Shown one piece after another: positions 42,139-52,278 of a stretch of DNA of 64,000 nt. Below the pieces are notes generated by a model. The model worked only from the letters and a program-made list of their open reading frames with translations, did not search any database and was not told the origin of the DNA. Position numbers and translations under genes: made by a program. Origin of the DNA: Actinomyces denticolens (lineage in GTDB: Bacteria; Actinomycetota; Actinomycetes; Actinomycetales; Actinomycetaceae); the NCBI RefSeq assembly GCF_002072185.1, contig NZ_MVIW01000003.1:62001-126000 (forward strand), given 5' to 3'. How positions within the stretch are numbered: position 1 is the stretch's first letter; the number at the start of each line of letters is the position of its first letter.

Positions 42139-43485
42139 TCAGGATTGCCGCCGGCGCCAGAGTCCTCGGGTGTCGATGACGGCCCTGCCCGCGAGCGCCG
42201 CCTGGTCGAGCCCGCGCATCTCCCGGTGGTCCACGAGGAGCACCACGACGCCCGCCTGGGCCACCGCGTCCGCGACGGGCGCCAGGCTCACGCCGGGCAG
42301 GCCGGACAGGGACTCCGGCAGGGCGTCGATATGCGGCTCGGCGATGATGATCCTCGCGCGCGGGAGCGCCCGCGCCAGCGCCTCGACGATGGCCAGGGCG
42401 GGCGATCCCCGCAGATCGTCGACGTCGGCCTTGAACGCGAGCCCCAGTGCCGCGATGGTGGGCGCCTCCTGGCCCCTGACGGCGTCCAGCACCCGTTCGA
42501 CGACGCGCCCGGGCGCGGCGTCATTGACCTCGCGGGCGGCCCGGATGAGCCGCGCCCGCTCGGGGGCGGCCTCGACGATGAACCAGGGATCCACCGCGAT
42601 GCAGTGCCCTCCCACGCCGGGGCCGGGCTTGAGGATCGACACCCTCGGGTGCCGGTTGGCCAGCTCGATGAGCTCCCAGGGGTCCACGCCCTGGTCGGCG
42701 CAGATCACGGCGAGCTCATTGGCGAACGCGATGTTGACGTCGCGGTAGGCGTTCTCCGCCAGCTTGGCCAGCTCCGCGGTGCGCGCGTCGGTGAGCAGGA
42801 TCCCTCCGGCGGAGAAGGCGGCGTAGAGGTCGCGGGCCCGCCGCGCCCCCCGGGCGGTGAGCCCGCCGATGATCCTGTCGTTCTCGACGATCTCGGCCAT
42901 CGCCCGCCCCGGCAGCACCCGCTCGGGGCAGTGGACGACGTCGACGGCCGCGCGGCCCGGCCGCACCGGGCCGGGGCCGCTCGCGGCGGCCTGGTCGTCC
43001 CGCTCCGCCAGCGGGACGACCAGGTCGGGGCGGGCCGCCTGGATGGCGCGGGCCAGGCGCGCCGTGGTGCCCGGCGGCGACGTCGACTCCAGGATGACGA
43101 GCTCGCCCCCGGCGAGCACTGGCGCGATGGCCGCCCCTGCGGCGTCGACACTGCTCAGGTCCGCCCGGTGGCCGGCGGCCAGGGGCGTGGGGACGGCGAC
43201 GACGTAGGCGTCGGCCCGCGGCATCGCCCGCTGCGTGGTGAGCCGGCCCCTCATGACCTGCTCAGCGATGGCCTGCTTCAGGCCCTCCTCGACGAAGGGC
43301 GGCTCCCCCCTGCCCACGGCCTCGACTCTCGGCGCGGAGGTGTCCACGCCGATCACCCTCAGGCCGGCGCCGCCCAGGGCGGCGGCGGTGGGCAGGCCGG
43401 TGTATCCCAGGCCGACCACCGCGACGGTGCTGATCGGGGCGCCATCGGACGGGTTGGCCGGGGTCAGGGTTCGCGTCGTCGTCAC
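42139..43485 (-). CDS. Nucleotide-sugar dehydrogenase, UDP-N-acetylmannosamine dehydrogenase type (WecC-like)
   Basis: This 448-residue NAD-dependent enzyme would oxidise a UDP-HexNAc to the uronic acid, most likely UDP-ManNAc to UDP-ManNAcA. A Rossmann start VAVVGLGYTGLPTAAAL is followed by AENAYRDVNIAFANELA, the catalytic cysteine in GPGVGGHCIAVDPWF and LAFKADVDDLRGSPAL. These fit WecC better than UDP-glucose dehydrogenase. A UDP-GlcNAc 2-epimerase, needed to make UDP-ManNAc, is not in the window. The GTG start has GGAG seven bases upstream. Confidence 0.87.
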   Translation of the reverse strand: MTTTRTLTPANPSDGAPISTVAVVGLGYTGLPTAAALGGAGLRVIGVDTSAPRVEAVGRGEPPFVEEGLKQAIAEQVMRGRLTTQRAMPRADAYVVAVPTPLAAGHRADLSSVDAAGAAIAPVLAGGELVILESTSPPGTTARLARAIQAARPDLVVPLAERDDQAAASGPGPVRPGRAAVDVVHCPERVLPGRAMAEIVENDRIIGGLTARGARRARDLYAAFSAGGILLTDARTAELAKLAENAYRDVNIAFANELAVICADQGVDPWELIELANRHPRVSILKPGPGVGGHCIAVDPWFIVEAAPERARLIRAAREVNDAAPGRVVERVLDAVRGQEAPTIAALGLAFKADVDDLRGSPALAIVEALARALPRARIIIAEPHIDALPESLSGLPGVSLAPVADAVAQAGVVVLLVDHREMRGLDQAALAGRAVIDTRGLWRRRQS

Positions 43486-43572
43486 TGTCTCACTCCATCC
43501 GAATGCCCATGGGGCGGATCGTTCCGCCTGTCCTGCTCCGACCGCCCGTGGTCGGCGAGGCCGCGATCTGTC

Positions 43573-44865
43573 TCACTCGACGGCGGACGGCAGCTGCGGG
43601 ACGGCGTCGGCGTGCTCGGCGAGGTACTGGGAGACGGTGTCGTCGGCGACCGCCTCGAAGAGCGGGGCGTCAGCGGCCTGGTCCAGCAGGACGATCGACT
43701 GGCCGTCCTCACTCGTGCTCGTCCCCTGGTAGGGGGCGGTCACGTAGGTGATGCCGCCCGACCCCAGGCCCCGCAGGCTCAGGGCGAGGGACTGCATCTC
43801 GTCGATCGAGAAGCCCTCGTCCACCGACATGGTCCCGGCCGCCACGGACAGGAAGCTGTAGAGCCCGGCGGGATCGGACATGAGGCCGCCGTTGAGGACC
43901 TGGGAGACGATGGCGCGCATCCATGCCTGCTGACGCTGGATCCTGGAGAAGTCCCCGTGGGAGAGGCTGTAGCGCTCCCGGGTGAAGGCCAGGGCCTGCG
44001 CGCCGTTGAGGTGCTGGGGCCCCGCGGCGAACTCGGTGCCCGCCAGCGTGGTCGGCTTCTCCAGGCGGAGCGTCACCCCGCCGATCTCGTCGGTGAGGGT
44101 GGCGAAGGACTCGAAGTCGGCCACCGCGAAATGGTCGATGCGCACGCCGGTGAGGTTCTCAACGGTCTGGATCGCCAGGGCCGGCCCGCCGTAGGAGAAG
44201 GCGGAGTTGATCTTCCCCGTGCCGTGCCCGGGGATGGGGACCCAGGAGTCCCGGGGGATGGAGATGACCGAGACGCCCCGGCGGTTGCCGTTGACGTGGA
44301 TGATCATCATGGCGTCCGTGCGCTGGCCGCCCTGCTCCCACTGGGAGGGATCGCCGGCGCTGATCCGGGAGTCCGACCCCATGACGAGGATGTTGACCGG
44401 GGCGTCGCCCTCGACGTCCGCGGCGGTGGGACGCTCGGTGAGGCCGACGAAGGGGTCGGGGATCCTCTCGATGGCCGAGTCCACGCGATGGCGCAGCCAC
44501 CATCCGAAGGCGCCGACGCCCGTGACCAGGACGAGCAGGAGGACCAGGACGGAGACGAGCGCGATCCGCCAGCGGCGCCCGCGGCGGCGCGCCGGGGCCG
44601 CCTCGCCCGCCTCGTCGTCGGCCGCGGGCATCGATGCGGCGGCGGTGAGGAGCGCGACGCCCTCATCAGTCCCGCCGTCGGTGGGCGCCTCCTCGGGATC
44701 GGCGGTCCCGCCGGGCTCCGGGGCGTCGTCGGCGCCCGGCTCGACCGGACTCATCCGCTCGCCCGGCCGGGGCGCCTCGGCGCTTGAATCGTCGGTGTCG
44801 CTCGGCGCATCCGGATTTCTCGCGCTGTCATCGGCGGCAGGGACGAGATCAGGGGTCTCGTTCAT
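43573..44865 (-). CDS. LytR-CpsA-Psr (LCP) family glycopolymer ligase
   Basis: This 430-residue membrane protein has an acidic cytoplasmic tail of about 85 residues, one transmembrane helix (about 90-112, IALVSVLVLLLVLVTGVGAF) and an extracytoplasmic LCP domain (about 150-310). The arginine-containing motifs NILVMGSDSR, GQRTDAMMIIHVN and VISIPRDSWVPIPG are intact. LCP enzymes transfer undecaprenyl-pyrophosphate-linked glycopolymers onto peptidoglycan. Here the polymer should be that of the surrounding locus. The C-terminal 90 residues are variable. Confidence 0.92.
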   Translation of the reverse strand: MNETPDLVPAADDSARNPDAPSDTDDSSAEAPRPGERMSPVEPGADDAPEPGGTADPEEAPTDGGTDEGVALLTAAASMPAADDEAGEAAPARRRGRRWRIALVSVLVLLLVLVTGVGAFGWWLRHRVDSAIERIPDPFVGLTERPTAADVEGDAPVNILVMGSDSRISAGDPSQWEQGGQRTDAMMIIHVNGNRRGVSVISIPRDSWVPIPGHGTGKINSAFSYGGPALAIQTVENLTGVRIDHFAVADFESFATLTDEIGGVTLRLEKPTTLAGTEFAAGPQHLNGAQALAFTRERYSLSHGDFSRIQRQQAWMRAIVSQVLNGGLMSDPAGLYSFLSVAAGTMSVDEGFSIDEMQSLALSLRGLGSGGITYVTAPYQGTSTSEDGQSIVLLDQAADAPLFEAVADDTVSQYLAEHADAVPQLPSAVE

Positions 44866-44925
44866 GGGGCTATGGCATCACACAGGGCGGTTTTCCACCA
44901 GCCCGCGAGACCGGCTGGTGTGTCA

Positions 44926-47900
44926 TCAGGGCAGATGCCCCAAGGGCTGCGCCACCCAGGCGCGCAGGCGCTCCAGAGTCCGCTCGACGGGATCGGGGCC
45001 GCACCGCTGCGGGGGCGGGGCCGTGGCCCGCTCACCGCCGGGCCCGGGACGCGCGGGCAGGACCCGGCGCAGCTCGGCGACGAGCCCGGCGTCGTCGCGG
45101 GTGACGGGCCAGGGGGCATCGTCGGGCCACTGGCCGTACAGGCCCCGGCGGCGCCGGTAGTCCTCCAGGTCGGGCACATGCGCGATCGCCGGTCGGCCCG
45201 TGAGCGCGAAGTCCATGATGATGCTGGAGTAGTCGGTCACCAGGACGTCCGCCGCGAGCATGAGGGACTCGGCGCTCGGGTGGCCGCTGACATCGAGGAC
45301 GCCGGGGGGGACGCCGGTCTCACCGGGTCCGCCGGTGGCCCCGTGCGCGCCGTCCGCCTCGCCGAGGGTGAGGAGGTTCATGCGGTGGCCGCGCGCCAGG
45401 ACGACGGCGCCCGTCTCCCGCGCGATTCGCGCGGCGTCGACGACGCGGCTCATCGGGGACGCCCCCTCGCGCAGGTCCTCGCGCCACGTGGGGGCCAGGA
45501 GGATCACCGGCACATCGCCCGCGATCCCCAGCTCGGCGCGGGTCCGACCCCGGGTCTCCGCCCGGGCGCGCTCATCGGCGACCAGGGGCGCGTTGCGGGG
45601 GTACTCCCCCACCCAGGTGGTTCCCGTGTAGCCCAGGGCCGAGCGCAGGCGCTCCTCGGCGGCGGCCGATTGGGCGAGCAGCAGGTCCCACTGGGGGGCC
45701 TGGGCGGTGATCATGCGCAGGTAGGTGAGGCTGGTCGCCCCGGGGGCGGCGTCGTGGCCGAGGCGCTTGATCGGCGTCCCGTGCCAGGTCTGCAGGACCC
45801 GCTGGCCGGGGCGCTTCTCCCACCAGATCGGGAGGCAGTCGTTGGTGATGATGACCCGGGCCGTGCGCAGCGCGCGGAACCACTCCTCGCTGCCGCGGAT
45901 GAGCGGCGCGGTGCCACGGGGCACGGGCACCGTCCCATCGACGACGGAGAACCAGAGCGGGGCGCCCGTCCCCCGGCGCGCCAGGTCGGCGGCGATGGCG
46001 CCGGGGCTGTCCCCGCCGCTGCGGCCCTGGAAGGACTCCAGCAGGACGCCGTCGACCAGCGGCCCGAAGTCCTTCTCGATGAGCAAGCGCCGGCCGCGCC
46101 GCGTCCGCTCCTCGGGCGCCAGGGGCGCCAGCAGGCTCAGCGAGACGCGCCCGGACTCGATCCCGAGCCTCGCGCCGCGGGCGTGGCCGGCCAGTTCGAG
46201 CGCGGGGGCGAGCCCGGCCGCGGGGGCGCAGTCCGCGCCCGCCCCGTCGGGCAGCGCCCATCGGAGCCAGGAGGCTCCCAGGGGGATCCCCGGGTCGTCG
46301 AGCGGGATCCATGCGCGCCACGCCGGGGCGGCGCCGTCGTCGCCCTCCGGCACGGGACCTCCCCTGCCCGGCGCGGGCGCGGGGCTCATGGTGGCCGCCA
46401 CCGGCCCCCGGGAGGATGCGAGGAGCAGGCGGGCCGAGGACTCCTCCACCCAGTCGCCGCCGGGCCCCTCCATCCAGACGCGCTCCCCCTCGATCCAGGC
46501 GCGGGCGATCCGGGCGATCCCGTCGCTCTCCCCCGGTGGGCGCGCGGCGGGCGCGGCCCTGCCGGGCCCCACGCGCAGCAGGCCGTCCGCATCGCGCCAG
46601 GCGGCGCTACGGCCCGAGCGCGAGGAGCCGCTCATCCAGACCGGGGCCGCCAGGCGGGTCGAGATCTCCTCGGCGCCCGCGCTCAGCGAGACGCGCAGCA
46701 GCGCTCCGACCTCGGGCGGCTCGCCCAGGGCCAGTGCGGCACGGAAGCCGGCGGCACTGTAGCCGCGCCAGGGGTCCTGGGCCTCCTCATCGGCCTCGGG
46801 GGCGCAGCGCGTCTCGATCTCGACGGCGCTCGAGGCGGTCCTCCCGCCCTCGCCGTCATCGGCGCCTCCCGCGCCGGCCCGCCCGCCGACCAACTCGATC
46901 CGGGGCGCCCCGGCCAGCGCTGGATCGAGACCGGGCACGCGCGCCCAGCCCTCGATGACGAGGGTGCCCGCGTCGCGCCACGCGAGGCTCGTGGCACGGG
47001 CCTCCACGCGCAGGTCGATGGGCCGGATGGCGAGCAGCTCCGCGGGCAGGCCGGTGAGGCGGCCCAGGACGGGGGCGTCGGCCGCCAGGCCGGTTAGGGC
47101 ACGGGCGTCGGGGATGAGGGGAAGGCAGGCGGTGTCCTCAGCGCGCGAGCCCAGGACCTCCCAGAGCTCGTCGAGGGGGCCGCGGGCGAGCGTCCACAGC
47201 AGTGCCCGGTCGAGGAGGGGCAGCATCGCCCAGGCCGGGTCGGCCGCGCCGGGGATGAGCCGGGAGGCCAGGGCGCGAAGGGATCGGATCCACCCGTCCC
47301 CCGCCGTCGGCGCGCAGAGGGCGAGAGGCAGGAGCCCGTCCCTCAGGAGCGCCCCGAGGACGCGGTCGCGCACGGGTCCGGGGGCGCCGTCGAGCAGTGT
47401 CGGCAGGCGGTCCGCCGTGCGGGCCAGGGCCTCCAGCCGACGGTCCCGGCTGAGCGGCTCCGTCGCGGCGCGGGAGTCGACGAGAACATCGACGACGTCG
47501 ATGCGCCGCGCCGCCAGGAGCAGACCGAGGGCGGCGCCGGCGCGTTCCCGGGGGTCGACCAGAGCGTCGTCGGCCAGGCGCCGCCAGGCGCTCGTTCGGG
47601 CCACGAGGCGGCCGGGCACCGGGGCGTCCAGGAGGCCAAGGGCATCATCGAGGCGCAGACCGCGGCCCGCGGGGCCCGGGGGCTCGGCCGTCCAGTCGCC
47701 GTCGAGCACTCGGCTCCCCCCGACGGCGAGGTCGGAGCCCGACCGTCTCAGGGAGTCGATGAGGGCGGCGGGCCCGTCATGCTCGATCCGATCCTCACCG
47801 CCCATGAGAAGGGCCCAGCGGGAGCGGGCGGCCTCCAGGGCCGCCCGGGCGCCGCCGTCGACGACGCGGACGCGGGAGTCCCGGGAGGCGAGCGCCTCGG

Positions 47901-48108
47901 CGGTCTCGCGCACGGACCCGGCCGGGGCGGCGCCGTCGGCGATCCCGCCCGCGGCGACGATGACCTCGATCTCGCGCAGGGACTGATTGAGGCAGGAGCG
48001 GATCGCGGCCCGGGCCGCCTCCGGTCCCCCCGGGGGGACCAGGATGAAGCTGAGCGCGGGGTGCCTCCACCGCCGGAGGAGGCGCCGGATGATCGCTGGA
48101 CCGGGCAC
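44926..48108 (-). CDS. TagF-like CDP-glycerol glycerophosphotransferase with degenerate N-terminal GT2-like domain
   Basis: This 1060-residue protein has a C-terminal polymerase domain (about 690-1040) with VLQTWHGTPIKRLGHD, VILLAPTWREDLREG and LVTDYSSIIMDFALTGRPA, as in TagF. The N-terminus (about 15-200) aligns in outline to a GT2 fold (LSFILVPPGG, CLNQSLREIEVIVAAGG), but the metal-binding D-x-D position reads MGGEDRIEHD. Catalysis by that domain is therefore doubtful. The middle is an Ala/Arg/Gly-rich beta region. The start is a GTG without a clear ribosome-binding site. It lies 37 bases after ilvE in the same direction and upstream of the LCP gene. Confidence 0.83.
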   Translation of the reverse strand: MPGPAIIRRLLRRWRHPALSFILVPPGGPEAARAAIRSCLNQSLREIEVIVAAGGIADGAAPAGSVRETAEALASRDSRVRVVDGGARAALEAARSRWALLMGGEDRIEHDGPAALIDSLRRSGSDLAVGGSRVLDGDWTAEPPGPAGRGLRLDDALGLLDAPVPGRLVARTSAWRRLADDALVDPRERAGAALGLLLAARRIDVVDVLVDSRAATEPLSRDRRLEALARTADRLPTLLDGAPGPVRDRVLGALLRDGLLPLALCAPTAGDGWIRSLRALASRLIPGAADPAWAMLPLLDRALLWTLARGPLDELWEVLGSRAEDTACLPLIPDARALTGLAADAPVLGRLTGLPAELLAIRPIDLRVEARATSLAWRDAGTLVIEGWARVPGLDPALAGAPRIELVGGRAGAGGADDGEGGRTASSAVEIETRCAPEADEEAQDPWRGYSAAGFRAALALGEPPEVGALLRVSLSAGAEEISTRLAAPVWMSGSSRSGRSAAWRDADGLLRVGPGRAAPAARPPGESDGIARIARAWIEGERVWMEGPGGDWVEESSARLLLASSRGPVAATMSPAPAPGRGGPVPEGDDGAAPAWRAWIPLDDPGIPLGASWLRWALPDGAGADCAPAAGLAPALELAGHARGARLGIESGRVSLSLLAPLAPEERTRRGRRLLIEKDFGPLVDGVLLESFQGRSGGDSPGAIAADLARRGTGAPLWFSVVDGTVPVPRGTAPLIRGSEEWFRALRTARVIITNDCLPIWWEKRPGQRVLQTWHGTPIKRLGHDAAPGATSLTYLRMITAQAPQWDLLLAQSAAAEERLRSALGYTGTTWVGEYPRNAPLVADERARAETRGRTRAELGIAGDVPVILLAPTWREDLREGASPMSRVVDAARIARETGAVVLARGHRMNLLTLGEADGAHGATGGPGETGVPPGVLDVSGHPSAESLMLAADVLVTDYSSIIMDFALTGRPAIAHVPDLEDYRRRRGLYGQWPDDAPWPVTRDDAGLVAELRRVLPARPGPGGERATAPPPQRCGPDPVERTLERLRAWVAQPLGHLP

Positions 48109-48145
48109 GATCAGGGGCGGGCCGGGTTCACGGGCCGGACGCGGC

Positions 48146-49321
48146 TCAGACGAGCCGGTACATCCAGCCGTAGGGGTCGGGCGCCGTGCCGTTCTGGATG
48201 GCGGTGAGGCGCTCGTGGATCTCGCTGGTCACCTCGTGACCGGAGAGCTCGACGTCGAAGTCCTCGCCCTTGAGTCGCCCGAGCGGCACGACGACGGCCG
48301 CGGTCCCGCAGGCGAAGACCTCGGTGACGGCGCCGGAGCGGATGGAGTCGAGCAGGCCGGCCAGGCTGATCGTGTCCTCCACGACCGCGCGCCCGGCGTC
48401 CGACAGGAGGCGCAGGATCGCCGAGCGGGTGGATCCCTCGAGGATCGTGCCGGTCAGGCGGGGCGTGCGCACGGTGCCATCGGCGTCAACGACCATGAGG
48501 TTCATGCCGCCGAGCTCCTCGATGTTCGTCTGGGTGACGTCGTCGAGGAAGCAGACCTGGTCGCAGCCCTGCTCGGCCGCGATCTGCTGGGGCAGGAGGG
48601 AGCCCGCGTAGTTACCACCGGTCTTGGCGGCGCCCGTGCCGCCGCGGCCCGCGCGGTGGTAGTCGCTGGAGACCCAGATGCTGATGGGTGTCAGCCCGCC
48701 CGTGAAGTAGGCGCCCGACGGCGAGGCGATGGCGTAGTAGTCGATGACGCGGGCGGGGTGAACCCCGAGGAAGGGCTCGGAGGCGAAGGCGAAGGGCCGC
48801 AGGTAGAGGGACTCGCCATCGCCGGTGGGGACCCAGGCGGCATCGGCGCGCACGAGATCGACCAGAGAGGCGATGAAATCCTCCTCGGGCAGCTCGGGCA
48901 TGGCCAGGCGGCGGGCGGAGGCAGCCATGCGGGCCGCGTTGTACCGGGGGCGGAAGGTCCACACGGAGCCGTCGGCGTGGCGGTAGGCCTTGATGCCCTC
49001 GAAGACCTCCTGGCTGTAGTGGAGGACGGCCGCCGCCGGGGAGAGGCTGATCTCGCCGAAGGGGATGATGCCGTGACCGGTCCAGCCCTGCCCGGCGATC
49101 CAGCGGGCGTGAGCCATGTGGTCGGTGAAGCTGGAGCCGAACCCGGGGTTGGCGAGTCTCTCCGCCCGCTCCGCCTCGTCGGCGGGGGCGGGGTTGGGCG
49201 TGAGCGCGAAGCGGCCGGCGAGCTCATCCGCGGCGGGGACGGGGACCTCCGCTGCGCGGGCCAGCGGGGTGGTGGGGAGGTCGATCGGGGAGGAGGGTGT
49301 CGCAGCGGTGGTCTCAGGCAT
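48146..49321 (-). CDS. ilvE: Branched-chain amino acid aminotransferase
   Basis: This 391-residue fold-type IV PLP enzyme catalyses the last step of Leu, Ile and Val synthesis. EVFEGIKAYRHADGSVWTF, RPRYNAARMAASARRLAMP and the PLP-lysine region AAKTGGNYAGSLLPQ are diagnostic, as are EELGGMNLMVV and TGTILEGSTRSAIL. The ATG at 49321 has no strong Shine-Dalgarno but is preceded six bases upstream by TAGGGT, which suggests a leaderless start. A GTG two codons earlier is an alternative. It follows leuB by about 100 bases containing a hairpin. Confidence 0.94.
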   Translation of the reverse strand: MPETTAATPSSPIDLPTTPLARAAEVPVPAADELAGRFALTPNPAPADEAERAERLANPGFGSSFTDHMAHARWIAGQGWTGHGIIPFGEISLSPAAAVLHYSQEVFEGIKAYRHADGSVWTFRPRYNAARMAASARRLAMPELPEEDFIASLVDLVRADAAWVPTGDGESLYLRPFAFASEPFLGVHPARVIDYYAIASPSGAYFTGGLTPISIWVSSDYHRAGRGGTGAAKTGGNYAGSLLPQQIAAEQGCDQVCFLDDVTQTNIEELGGMNLMVVDADGTVRTPRLTGTILEGSTRSAILRLLSDAGRAVVEDTISLAGLLDSIRSGAVTEVFACGTAAVVVPLGRLKGEDFDVELSGHEVTSEIHERLTAIQNGTAPDPYGWMYRLV

Positions 49322-49383
49322 GGCCACACCCTACGTCGGTTCTCATTGACCGGACAGGGGATCTCATATGCCGTCTCGCTCGA

Positions 49384-49414
49384 GGTGCCGCGCAGAGGCC
49401 GTAGGCGCGGCACC
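49384..49414 (-). terminator. Hairpin downstream of leuB
   Basis: A ten-base-pair perfect stem (ggtgccgcgc with gcgcggcacc) and an 11-base loop begin eight bases after the leuB stop codon, before ilvE. The adjacent catatgccgtctcg at 49366-49379 resembles one unit of the 19-bp repeat family. Confidence 0.55.
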
Positions 49415-49421
49415 GAGAGGC

Positions 49422-50483
49422 TCAGGCCCGCAGCGCCGCGACGATCGCGTCCCCGATCTCGCTGGTCGAGCGGGCGAGTGGGCCGCCGTCCTCGTTGGCC
49501 CGCGCCCGGGCGGCCATGTCGGCGTCGACGGCGGCGCTCACCCGGGCGGCGGCATCGGGCTCGCCGATGTGCTCCAGCAGGAGGGCGACGGCCAGGATCG
49601 TGGCGGTGGGGTCGGCGATGCCCTGGCCCGCGATGTCGGGCGCGGAGCCGTGGACGGGCTCGAACATGGAGGGGAGGGCGCGGTCGGGGTTGATGTTGCC
49701 GGAGGCGGCCAGGCCGATGCCGCCGGTGATGGCCCCGGCCTCGTCGGTGAGGATGTCGCCGAAGAGGTTGTCGGTGACGATGACGTCGAAGCGGGAGGGG
49801 TCGGTGACCATGTAGATGGTGGCGGCGTCGACGTGGCAGTAGTCGACGCTCACGCCGGGGTACTCGGCGCCGACGGCCTCGACGGTGCGCCGCCACAGGT
49901 GGCCCGCGTGGACGAGGACGTTGTGCTTGTGGACCAGGGTGAGGTGCTGGCGGCGGGCGTTGGCCTGCTCGAAGGCGTAGCGCACGAGGCGCTCGACGCC
50001 GAAAGCGGTGTTGACGCTGACCTCGGTGGCGATCTCGTGGGGGGTTCCCACGCGCACGGCACCGCCGTTGCCGCAGTAGAGGCCCTCGGTGCCCTCGCGC
50101 ACGACGACGAAGTCGATGTCCCCGGGCTCGGCCAGCGGTGTGGGCACGCCCGGGTAATGCCTGGCGGGGCGCAGATTGACGTAGTGGTCGAGCTCGAAGC
50201 GCAGGCGCAGCAGGAGACCGCGCTCCAGGACGCCGGAGGGCACGGAGGGGTCGCCGACGGCGCCCAGGAGGATGGCGTCGTGCTCCTTGATGGCGGCGAG
50301 GTCCTCGTCGGTGAGGGTGTCGCCGGTGGTGTGCCACCGCTCGGCGCCGAGGTCGAAGTCGGTGCGCTCGATGGTCGTGCCGGTGCCCGCCAGGGCGGCG
50401 TCGAGGACCTTGAGGCCCTCGGGGACGACCTCCTTGCCGATGCCGTCGCCGGGGATCACTGCGAGCCTGATGGTCTGCGTCAT
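49422..50483 (-). CDS. leuB: 3-isopropylmalate dehydrogenase
   Basis: This 353-residue decarboxylating dehydrogenase belongs to leucine synthesis and can also act on citramalate-derived 3-methylmalate. Visible motifs are [48 protein letters not shown] and [14 protein letters not shown]. It belongs to the actinobacterial short LeuB group. The gene has its own upstream region (203 bases) with a strong hairpin and three 22-base-phased repeats after ilvC, so it may be separately controlled from ilvBNC. Confidence 0.95.
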   Translation of the reverse strand: MTQTIRLAVIPGDGIGKEVVPEGLKVLDAALAGTGTTIERTDFDLGAERWHTTGDTLTDEDLAAIKEHDAILLGAVGDPSVPSGVLERGLLLRLRFELDHYVNLRPARHYPGVPTPLAEPGDIDFVVVREGTEGLYCGNGGAVRVGTPHEIATEVSVNTAFGVERLVRYAFEQANARRQHLTLVHKHNVLVHAGHLWRRTVEAVGAEYPGVSVDYCHVDAATIYMVTDPSRFDVIVTDNLFGDILTDEAGAITGGIGLAASGNINPDRALPSMFEPVHGSAPDIAGQGIADPTATILAVALLLEHIGEPDAAARVSAAVDADMAARARANEDGGPLARSTSEIGDAIVAALRA

Positions 50484-50570
50484 GGTCGGACCCTATGGTC
50501 TGTCTCGTTCCAGCTCCGCGCGCATCTCATATTGCGGCCTCGCGGGGGCTGAGCGCGCCGGGAATGCGCT

Positions 50571-50603
50571 GCGGGGCCCGCCGATGATCTCGGCGGGCCC
50601 CGC
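50571..50603 (-). terminator. Strong hairpin downstream of ilvC
   Basis: A perfect 14-base-pair stem (50571-50584 with 50590-50603) closes a five-base loop between ilvC and leuB. It probably terminates or attenuates the ilvBNC transcript. Confidence 0.7.
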
Positions 50604-50618
50604 GGGCCTCGGCGTGGA

Positions 50619-50672
50619 ACCGGTCTCGATCGCCACTTCGACCGGTCTCGATGACGTTATCGACCGGTCTCG
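50619..50672. repeat. Three direct repeats of accggtctcg at exact 22-base spacing
   Basis: accggtctcgat occurs at 50619 and 50641, and accggtctcg at 50663. The intervals are exactly 22 bases (two helical turns). Each copy contains the palindrome ACCGGT. They lie between the ilvC stop codon and the terminator hairpin, upstream of leuB. The function is unknown; a protein-binding array is plausible. Confidence 0.65.
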
Positions 50673-50686
50673 CGAGGATGGGCGGG

Positions 50687-51724
<1,038 letters not shown>

Positions 51725-52273
51725 TCACTTCTCCTTGAGTTGATCGGTGATGGATCTTGGACCGCGTGTGATGGCGACGGCCCCGGACTGCACGATCTCC
51801 TTGACCCCGTAGGGCTCCAGGGAGGTCAGCAGCGCCCGGACCTTCGACTCCGAGCCGACGGTCTCGATGACCACGGAGCTCGGGGAGACATCGACGACAT
51901 GCGCGCGGAACAGGTCGACGATCTGCAGGACGGCGGTGCGGTTGGCATCGTCGGCGTGGACCTTGATGAGGTAGAGCTCGCGCTCCACCGAGGTGGCGGG
52001 ATCGAGCTCGACGATCTTGAGGACGTTGACGAGCTTGTTGAGCTGCTTGGTCACCTGCTCCATGGCCCGGCCCTCGGCGTCGGCGATCACGGTGATGCGC
52101 GAGACGCCGTCGGTGTCGGTGGGGCCCACGGCCAGGGAGTGGATGTTGAAGCCGCGACGGGTGAACAGCGCGGACACACGGGTCAGGACGCCCGGGGTGT
52201 CCTCGACCAGCACGGACAGGGTGTGCATCGTGCTCGCGGCGCTCGCCGCGCCCGCAGTACTGGCTGCGCTCAT
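51725..52273 (-). CDS. ilvN: Acetolactate synthase small (regulatory) subunit
   Basis: This 182-residue protein has an N-terminal ACT domain (HTLSVLVEDTPGVLTRVSALF, then FNIHSLAVGPTDTDG) that binds valine for feedback inhibition, and a C-terminal ALS-small domain. The ATG at 52273 has GGAGG about nine bases upstream; a GTG at 52294 is an alternative. It starts five bases after the ilvB stop codon. The sequence before the ACT domain is a 15-residue Ala/Ser/Thr leader. Confidence 0.95.
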   Translation of the reverse strand: MSAASTAGAASAASTMHTLSVLVEDTPGVLTRVSALFTRRGFNIHSLAVGPTDTDGVSRITVIADAEGRAMEQVTKQLNKLVNVLKIVELDPATSVERELYLIKVHADDANRTAVLQIVDLFRAHVVDVSPSSVVIETVGSESKVRALLTSLEPYGVKEIVQSGAVAITRGPRSITDQLKEK

Positions 52274-52278
52274 GGGGC

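Noticed and set aside
50484-50686. T-box or other riboswitch upstream of leuB
   Set aside because: No T-box sequence or specifier loop is visible; only a simple 14-bp hairpin and 22-base-phased repeats.
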